The notes under the pieces: generated by a model | What the model was told of the DNA's origin: nothing | What the model saw: the letters and a program-made list of their open reading frames with translations, nothing else | Databases searched by the model: none | Part shown: positions 4,534-9,103 of the stretch, one piece after another | How positions within the stretch are numbered: position 1 is the first letter of the stretch | How the letters are laid out: each line of letters starts with the position of its first letter | DNA from: DASWRT01 sp036403035 | GTDB taxonomy: Bacteria; Pseudomonadota; Alphaproteobacteria; ATCC43930; CGMCC-115725 | NCBI GenBank assembly: GCA_036403035.1 | Contig: DASWRT010000042.1 | Coordinates: 1 to 9,103 of the forward strand | Length of the DNA: 9,103 nucleotides | Reading direction: 5' to 3' | Translations under genes and position numbers: made by a program

Positions 4534-5860
4534 CAAAGAACCTGTTCGGCGGGCGCGGAAGGCCGAGATTCTCGCGCAGGGTCCGGCCTTCGTACTCCCG
4601 CCGGAAGATTCCGCGCCGCTGCAATTCCGGGACGACACGATCGACGAAATCGTCCAGCCCCTCCGGCAGATAGGGGAACATGACGTTGAAGCCGTCGGAG
4701 CCTTCGGCGAGAAGCCATTCCTCCATCCGATCCGCGATCATCGCGGGCGTGCCGACCATCGCCAGCCCGGAATAGCCGCCGAGCCGCTGCGCGAGCTGCC
4801 GGACCGTGAGGCCGTCGCGCCGCGCCACCGCGATGGCGCGCTCGCGCGCGCTCTTGCTGGCGTTCGATTCCGGGATCTCCGGCAGCGGCCCGTCCGGATC
4901 GAAGCGCGACGCGTCGTGGCCGAGCGCGATCGACAGCGCGGCGACGGCACTGTCGTAATGGACGAGGCTGTCCAACAGGGCGCGCTTCTCGCGCGCCTCC
5001 TCGGCGGTTTCGCCGACCACGACCAGGACGCCCGGCAGGATCTTCATGTGGTCCCGCGGCCGGCCCAGCTTCTCCATCCGCCCCTTCACGTCGGCGTAGA
5101 AGCGCTGCCCATCGGCCAACGTGCTCTGCGCGGTGAAGACCGCTTCCGCCGTCTCCGCGGCGAGCTGGCGCCCGGCATCGGAGGCGCCCGCCTGGACGAT
5201 CACCGGCCAGCCCTGCACCGGGCGCGCGATGTTGAGCGGTCCGCGGACCGAGAGGTGCGGGCCCTTGTGGTTCAGGACATGCAGCTTGTCGGGATCGAAA
5301 TAGGTCCCGTTCGCCACGTCGCGGACGAAGGCGTCGTCGGCCCAGCTGTCCCACAGGCCGGTAACGACGTCGAAGAACTCGCGCGCCCGGTCATACCGGT
5401 CGCCGTGCTGCATGTGCTCGTCCATGCCGAAATTGAGGGCCGCGTCCGGGTTCGACGTGGTGACGACGTTCCAGCCGGCACGCCCGCCGCTGATATGGTC
5501 GAGCGAAGCGAAGCGGCGGGCGACGTGATAGGGCTCATCGAACGTCGTCGAGCTGGTCGCGATCAACCCGATGCGCTCGGTCGCGCCGGCGAGAGCCGAC
5601 AGCAGCGTCATCGGTTCGAACGAGGTGACGGTGGCGCTCCGCTTCAGCGCGTCCATCGGCATGTTCAGGACGGCGAGATGGTCGGCCATGAAGAAGGCGT
5701 CGAACCGCCCGCGTTCGAGCGTTTGCGCGAAGCGCTTCAGGTGCCCGAAATTGAAGTTCGCGTCGGGAAAGCCGCCGGGATAGCGCCACCAGGCGGTATG
5801 AATGCTCACCGGACGCATGAAGGCGCCCAGACGCAACTGACGACGGCGGTCATCGGACAT
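4523..5860 (-). CDS. FMN-dependent LLM-class monooxygenase (NtaA/SnaA/DszA family)
   Basis: A 445-residue flavin-dependent monooxygenase of the luciferase-like superfamily, which uses FMNH2 from a separate reductase and O2 to oxidise a small organic substrate. The length is typical of the NtaA/SnaA/DszA branch. Visible blocks are RPVSIHTAWWRYPGG (16-30), GRFDAFFMADHLAVL (51-65), the TIM-barrel segment SGGRAGWNVVTTSNP (124 onward), the phosphate-site-like PVIVQAGASDAGRQLA, and near the end GYSGLAMVGTPAMIADRM and DGFNVMFPYLPEGLDDFV. The family includes nitrilotriacetate, dibenzothiophene-sulfone and pristinamycin monooxygenases; the substrate here is unknown, and no transporter or flavin reductase lies nearby to suggest one. 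The ATG at 5860 (MSDDRRRQLRLGAF) gives the family N-terminus; an in-frame start at 5962 would add an unlikely Arg-rich extension. The Shine-Dalgarno is weak (AGGGTGG). Probably monocistronic. Confidence 0.9.
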   Translation of the reverse strand: MSDDRRRQLRLGAFMRPVSIHTAWWRYPGGFPDANFNFGHLKRFAQTLERGRFDAFFMADHLAVLNMPMDALKRSATVTSFEPMTLLSALAGATERIGLIATSSTTFDEPYHVARRFASLDHISGGRAGWNVVTTSNPDAALNFGMDEHMQHGDRYDRAREFFDVVTGLWDSWADDAFVRDVANGTYFDPDKLHVLNHKGPHLSVRGPLNIARPVQGWPVIVQAGASDAGRQLAAETAEAVFTAQSTLADGQRFYADVKGRMEKLGRPRDHMKILPGVLVVVGETAEEAREKRALLDSLVHYDSAVAALSIALGHDASRFDPDGPLPEIPESNASKSARERAIAVARRDGLTVRQLAQRLGGYSGLAMVGTPAMIADRMEEWLLAEGSDGFNVMFPYLPEGLDDFVDRVVPELQRRGIFRREYEGRTLRENLGLPRPPNRFFANR

Positions 5861-5880
5861 CGCAACCACCCTGAGCCGTT

Positions 5881-5973
5881 CCCGGCGGTGCCGGGCAGAC
5901 TCGACATTAAATCGGATCGCGCGTGCGATCGGGGAGACGCTTCGGACGAGTCTCCTGCGCAACCGTCCGTTGC
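5881..5973. repeat. Run of four short perfect inverted repeats
   Basis: The 158-base gap between topoisomerase IB and the monooxygenase holds CCCGGC/GCCGGG (5881-5895), GATCGC/GCGATC (5915-5930), GGAGAC/GTCTCC (5933-5955) and GCAAC/GTTGC (5959-5973). Read on the minus strand, the GATCGC hairpin is followed by CGATTTAAT, a weak T-tract, so one of them may end the topoisomerase transcript. The one at 5881-5895 is 20 bases from the monooxygenase start and could be a leader hairpin or operator. Confidence 0.4.
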
Positions 5974-6018
5974 AGAGAAGGAAAGTCGTTTCGTGCCAGG
6001 ACGCGGCCAGCGCTATTT

Positions 6019-7161
6019 CTATTTCCCCGTGCCCGCCGCCCTCGCCGCCGTTTCCAGCTTCGCGCTAAGGAACGCCATGATCGCCGCCTCCTCGGCGGAG
6101 AGGCCTTCGGGCGGGTTCTCCAGCGTCTCCTCGGCGCGGCGCTTCAGCGCCTCGACGAGGCTGCCGTCGAGATAGCCGTCGAAGATCGCCGGATGGATGT
6201 AGCATTTGCGGCAGATCGTCGGCGTGTTGCCGAGCAGCTTCGACACCGCTTCCACGGCCTGCACGACGTTCTTCTTCGCCTTCGCCTGGGTGTCGAAGGC
6301 CTCCAATTCCCTGAGCGCCAGGGCCGCGAGATTGGTCGCCGCCCAGGTGCGGAAATCCTTCGCGGTGATCTCCTCGCCCGAGATCTCGCGCAGGTAATCG
6401 TTGACGTCGTGCGAGCCGACGTCGTGCCGTGCGCCGTCCTCGCCGATGTACTGGAACAGCTCCTGTCCGGGGATGTCGCGGCACTTCTTGACGATCCGGG
6501 CGAGCCGGCGGTCCTGCAAGTCGATGTGGTGCTTGATGCCGTGCTTGCCCTTGAAGTCGAAGGCGATCCGGCTGCCCTCGATCTTCGCGTGGCGGTCGCG
6601 CAGCGTCGTCAGCCCGAAGCTCTTGTTGCTCTTCGCGTACTCGTCGTTGCCGACGCGCACCAGCGTCGTCTCCAGCAGCCGGACGATCGCCGCCAGCACC
6701 TTCTCGCGCGGCAGGCCGGGGCGGCCGAGATCCTCCTCGATGCGGCGGCGGATCTTCGGCAGGACGCGGCCGAACATCAGCATCTTGCCGTATTTCGCCT
6801 CGTCGCGGACGGCGCGCCAGCGCGGGTGGTAGCGGTACTGCTTGCGCCCGCGCGCGTCCCGTCCCACCGCCTGGAGGTGCCCGTTCGCGCTGCGGCAGAT
6901 CCAGACCTCGGTGTAGGCCGGCGGGATCGCCAGCGACCTGATCCGGTCCAGGACCTTCTCGTCCGTGATCGGCCGCCCCTGGGTATCGAAATAGTCGAAA
7001 CCGTCCTTGTGACGTCGGCGGGTGAAGCCCGGCTCCCGATCGCTGACGTAGCGCAGTCGCGCCGCCTTTGCCGCCTCGACGGGGTCGAGCAGCGGCGGCG
7101 CAGCCGCGTCGCCGTCGTCGGCGGCGGAACGTGCGTGCATGGCGGCCGGAGCGGAATCCAT
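6019..7161 (-). CDS. DNA topoisomerase IB
   Basis: A 380-residue bacterial type IB topoisomerase of the poxvirus-like class, which relaxes positive and negative supercoils through a 3'-phosphotyrosyl nick without ATP. The N-terminal domain (about 35-125) includes YVSDREPGFTRRR and AIPPAYTEVWIC. The catalytic domain (about 126-345) shows LVRVGNDEYAKSN with the catalytic Arg169, the FDFKGKHGIKH hairpin carrying the catalytic Lys, the KDFRTWAATNLAA block with Arg271, and CRKCYIHP with the nucleophile Tyr321. The position that in viral enzymes holds an active-site His appears to be Asn312 (LGNTP). The C-terminal 45 residues form a helical tail. The ATG at 7161 has GAGG about 8 bases upstream; a Met at 7140 is an alternative. 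It stands alone between larger intergenic gaps. Such enzymes are common in alphaproteobacteria as accessory topoisomerases with suggested links to DNA stress. Confidence 0.93.
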   Translation of the reverse strand: MDSAPAAMHARSAADDGDAAAPPLLDPVEAAKAARLRYVSDREPGFTRRRHKDGFDYFDTQGRPITDEKVLDRIRSLAIPPAYTEVWICRSANGHLQAVGRDARGRKQYRYHPRWRAVRDEAKYGKMLMFGRVLPKIRRRIEEDLGRPGLPREKVLAAIVRLLETTLVRVGNDEYAKSNKSFGLTTLRDRHAKIEGSRIAFDFKGKHGIKHHIDLQDRRLARIVKKCRDIPGQELFQYIGEDGARHDVGSHDVNDYLREISGEEITAKDFRTWAATNLAALALRELEAFDTQAKAKKNVVQAVEAVSKLLGNTPTICRKCYIHPAIFDGYLDGSLVEALKRRAEETLENPPEGLSAEEAAIMAFLSAKLETAARAAGTGK

Positions 7162-7179
7162 AGGCGGAACCTCGACTTT

Positions 7180-7199
7180 CCTGCCGTATCAACGGCAGG
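7180..7199. promoter_or_regulatory. Perfect palindrome upstream of topoisomerase IB
   Basis: CCTGCCGT-ATCA-ACGGCAGG, a perfect inverted repeat with 8-base arms and a 4-base centre, lies 18 bases before the topoisomerase ATG. It is well placed for an operator over the promoter or transcription start, or for a leader hairpin close to the ribosome binding site. Confidence 0.45.
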
Positions 7200-7233
7200 C
7201 GCGGAGGAATCGTCGCATTCGGGGCATATCTAG

Positions 7234-7263
7234 GCCCTCTCCCGCAAGGGGAGAGGGCTTTTT
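7234..7263 (+). terminator. Intrinsic terminator-like hairpin, REP-like sequence
   Basis: GCCCTCTCCC (7234-7243) pairs exactly with GGGAGAGGGC (7249-7258) around the loop GCAAG, followed on the plus strand by five Ts. No plus-strand gene ends nearby, so the T-tract would stop antisense transcription. The hairpin lies 27 bases past the oxoprolinase stop codon, so on the minus strand it can protect or end that mRNA although a T-tract is lacking there. Similar CCCTCTCCC-GCAAG-GGGAGAGGG hairpins are, from memory, a frequent dispersed intergenic repeat in alphaproteobacteria. Confidence 0.6.
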
Positions 7264-7285
7264 CTGCTCCGCTACCCGCTCTCCC

Positions 7286-9103
7286 CTACCCCGCCGCTTT
7301 CCCATACCCGCCGCCGCCGGGCGTTTCGACCACGAACACGTCGCCGGGGTTCATCTCCACCGCGTGGGTCGCGCCGAATTCCTCGACCGCGCCGTCGGTT
7401 CGCTCGACCCGGTTGCGGCCGACTGCGCCGGGTTCGCCGCCGGCGAGGCCGTAGGGCGGCACGCGGCGGTGGCCCGCGAGGATCGCCGCGGTCATCGCCT
7501 CGCGGAAGCGCAGCCGGCGCGCCGTGCCGTCGCCGCCGCGATGCCGGCCGGCGCCGCCCGAGCCGCGGCGGATCGCGAAGCGCTCCAGCAGCACCGGGAA
7601 GCGCCACTCCAGCACCTCCGGGTCGGTGAGTCGCGAGTTCGTCATGTGCGTGTGGATCGCGTCGGCGCCGTCGAAGTCCGGCCCGGCGCCGGAGCCGCCG
7701 CAGATCGTCTCGTAATACTGGTAGCGCTCGTTGCCGAAGGTCAGGTTGTTCATCGTTCCCTGCGCCGCCGCCATCACGCCCAGCGCGCCGTAGAGCGCGT
7801 CGGTGATGCATTGCGAGGTCTCGACGTTGCCCGCGACGACCGCCGCCGGATGGCGCGGGTTCAGCATCGATCCCTCGGGGATCACGATCTCCAGCGGCTT
7901 CAGGCAGCCGCCATTCATCGGGATCTCGTCCTCGACCAGCGTGCGGAAGACGTACAGCACCGCGGCCCGGCACACCGCCGAGGGCGCGTTGTAGTTGGTG
8001 CCGAGCTGCGCGCTGGTGCCGGTGAAGTCGATCCGCGCCGAGCGCGCCTTCTTGTCGATCGACACCTTGACCCGGATCACCGCGTCCGGATCGTCCATCT
8101 CGTACGCGAACTCCCCGTCCTGGAGCACGTCGAGCACGCGCCGGACCGACTCCTCGGCATTGTCCTGGACGTGGCCCATGTACGCCTCGACGACGTCGCG
8201 CCCGAACTGCCGGACCATCCGATGCAGCTCCTCGACGCCCTTGGCGCAGGCCGCGATCTGCGCCTTCAGGTCGGCGACGTTCTGCGCCGGGTTGCGCGAG
8301 GGGTAGCGGCCCGAGCGCAGCAGCTCGACCAGCTCCGCCTCGCGGAACCGTCCCTGGTCGACGAGGAGGAAATCGTCGATAAGCACCCCCTCCTCCTCGA
8401 CGGTGCGGCTGTTCGGCGGCATCGAGCCGGGCGTCAGGCCGCCGATGTCCGCGTGATGCCCGCGCGAGGCGACGTAGAAGAGGGGTTCGCCATGCTCCCC
8501 CTCGCCCCGATAAGCCTCCTCCCCGAATACCGGGCAGATCACCGTCACGTCCGGCAGGTGCGTGCCGCCGTTGTACGGCGCGTTCAGCACGTAGACGTCG
8601 CCGGGCTTCATGCCGCGTCCGTCGGCGTTCCCGCCGCGGGCGCGGATCACCGTCGCGACGCTCTCGCCCATCGACCCCAGATGCACCGGCATGTGCGGCG
8701 CGTTCGCGATCAGCGAGCCCTCGCGGTCGAACAGCGCGCAGGAGAAGTCGAGCCGCTCCTTGATGTTGACCGAGTAGGCGGTGTTCTGGAGCGCGACGCC
8801 CATCTGCTCGGCGATCGCCATGAACAAATTGTTGAACACCTCCAGCATCACCGGGTCGACGCGGGTGCCGATCGCGACCCGCGCCGGCAGCTTCACGACG
8901 CGCTCCAGCACGAGGTTGCGCCGCCGGTCGAGCGTCGCGCGCCAGCCCGGCTCGACCACCGTCGTCGCGGTCGGCTCGCGGACGATCGCCGGCCCGTCGA
9001 CCGACTGGCCCGGCGTCAACGCCTCGCGGTCGAGCACCGGGGCCGTCAGCATCCCGCCCGCCATGTAGGCGTCGACCATCGCCAGCGGCGCGGGCGCCGG
9101 AGC
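7286..9103 (-). CDS. 5-oxoprolinase (HyuA-HyuB fusion), C-terminal part
   Basis: The last 605 residues of a large protein whose N-terminus lies beyond the right edge; the frame is open to the last base. The first 75-80 residues are the end of the hydantoinase A-like part (DGPAIVREPTATTVVEPGW). The remainder is a complete HyuB domain beginning near DPVMLEVFNNLFMAIAEQMG. HyuB marks include NAPYNGGTHLPDVTV, VASRGHHADIGGLTPGSMPP, AAVVAGNVETSQCITDAL, QGTMNNLTFGN, the glycine-rich GGSGAGPDFDG, and THMTNSRLTDPEVLEWRFPV, ending at GDVFVVETPGGGGYG. A single chain of HyuA followed by HyuB is the arrangement of ATP-dependent 5-oxoprolinase, which opens 5-oxo-L-proline to glutamate; bacterial fused enzymes have about 1200 residues. 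Two-gene hydantoinases or acetone carboxylase-like enzymes are alternatives but are usually not fused. Substrate specificity is therefore probable, not proven. No frameshift or truncation is seen at the C-terminus. Confidence 0.9.
   Translation of the reverse strand, partial: APAPAPLAMVDAYMAGGMLTAPVLDREALTPGQSVDGPAIVREPTATTVVEPGWRATLDRRRNLVLERVVKLPARVAIGTRVDPVMLEVFNNLFMAIAEQMGVALQNTAYSVNIKERLDFSCALFDREGSLIANAPHMPVHLGSMGESVATVIRARGGNADGRGMKPGDVYVLNAPYNGGTHLPDVTVICPVFGEEAYRGEGEHGEPLFYVASRGHHADIGGLTPGSMPPNSRTVEEEGVLIDDFLLVDQGRFREAELVELLRSGRYPSRNPAQNVADLKAQIAACAKGVEELHRMVRQFGRDVVEAYMGHVQDNAEESVRRVLDVLQDGEFAYEMDDPDAVIRVKVSIDKKARSARIDFTGTSAQLGTNYNAPSAVCRAAVLYVFRTLVEDEIPMNGGCLKPLEIVIPEGSMLNPRHPAAVVAGNVETSQCITDALYGALGVMAAAQGTMNNLTFGNERYQYYETICGGSGAGPDFDGADAIHTHMTNSRLTDPEVLEWRFPVLLERFAIRRGSGGAGRHRGGDGTARRLRFREAMTAAILAGHRRVPPYGLAGGEPGAVGRNRVERTDGAVEEFGATHAVEMNPGDVFVVETPGGGGYGKAAG

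Noticed and set aside
7190..7217. A possible EcfG promoter for topoisomerase IB (CGTT at 7193-7190).
   Set aside because: The box at the right distance reads GCGAC instead of GGAAC, only a partial match.
1..9103. tRNA or rRNA genes, CRISPR arrays, insertion sequences, phage attachment sites.
   Set aside because: No cloverleaf, regularly spaced long repeat, transposase or integrase was seen on either strand.

Overview
The window is GC-rich and consistently looks alphaproteobacterial. It carries an FMN monooxygenase of the NtaA/SnaA/DszA family, a bacterial type IB topoisomerase, a fused 5-oxoprolinase and, most tellingly, several copies of the GGAAC-N16/17-CGTT promoter that alphaproteobacteria use for the general stress response (sigma EcfG regulon). 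A Methylobacterium-like or other Hyphomicrobiales genome would fit, but the genus is a guess.

Layout. 1-651 (minus): N-terminal 217 residues of a GH13 glycosidase that runs off the left edge. 652-1192: 541 bases with no convincing gene, but three minus-strand EcfG-type promoter matches and several perfect inverted repeats. 1193-1441 (minus): a DUF2188 protein with its own EcfG-type promoter. 1442-1986: noncoding stretch with a strong minus-strand intrinsic terminator and, about 160 bases before it, a near-consensus EcfG-type promoter; together they outline a candidate stress-induced small RNA. 1987-2604 (minus): an ECF sigma factor. 2605-2839: AT-rich divergent control region with five TGTAA repeats and a perfect palindrome. 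2840-3562 (plus): an orphan OmpR/PhoB-type response regulator. 3658-4533 (plus): an SDR oxidoreductase like general stress protein 39, behind a near-consensus EcfG-type promoter. 4523-5860 (minus): the FMN monooxygenase, convergent with and overlapping the SDR by 11 bases. 6019-7161 (minus): DNA topoisomerase IB. 7286-9103 (minus): C-terminal 605 residues of a HyuA-HyuB fused 5-oxoprolinase that runs off the right edge.

How it fits together. The left half reads as a stress-response island: a regulator pair (ECF sigma and response regulator, divergent from a shared control region) flanked by genes for carbohydrate metabolism, a small DUF2188 protein, an SDR and possibly one or more noncoding RNAs, several apparently under the EcfG sigma. 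Neither NepR, PhyR nor a histidine kinase is visible, so the master stress switch must be elsewhere. The right half (monooxygenase, topoisomerase, oxoprolinase) looks like ordinary accessory metabolism and DNA maintenance without that promoter signature.

The most interesting signals are the promoter cluster and the unannotated transcripts it predicts, above all the candidate sRNA at about 1661-1822. No single element here proves a new system.
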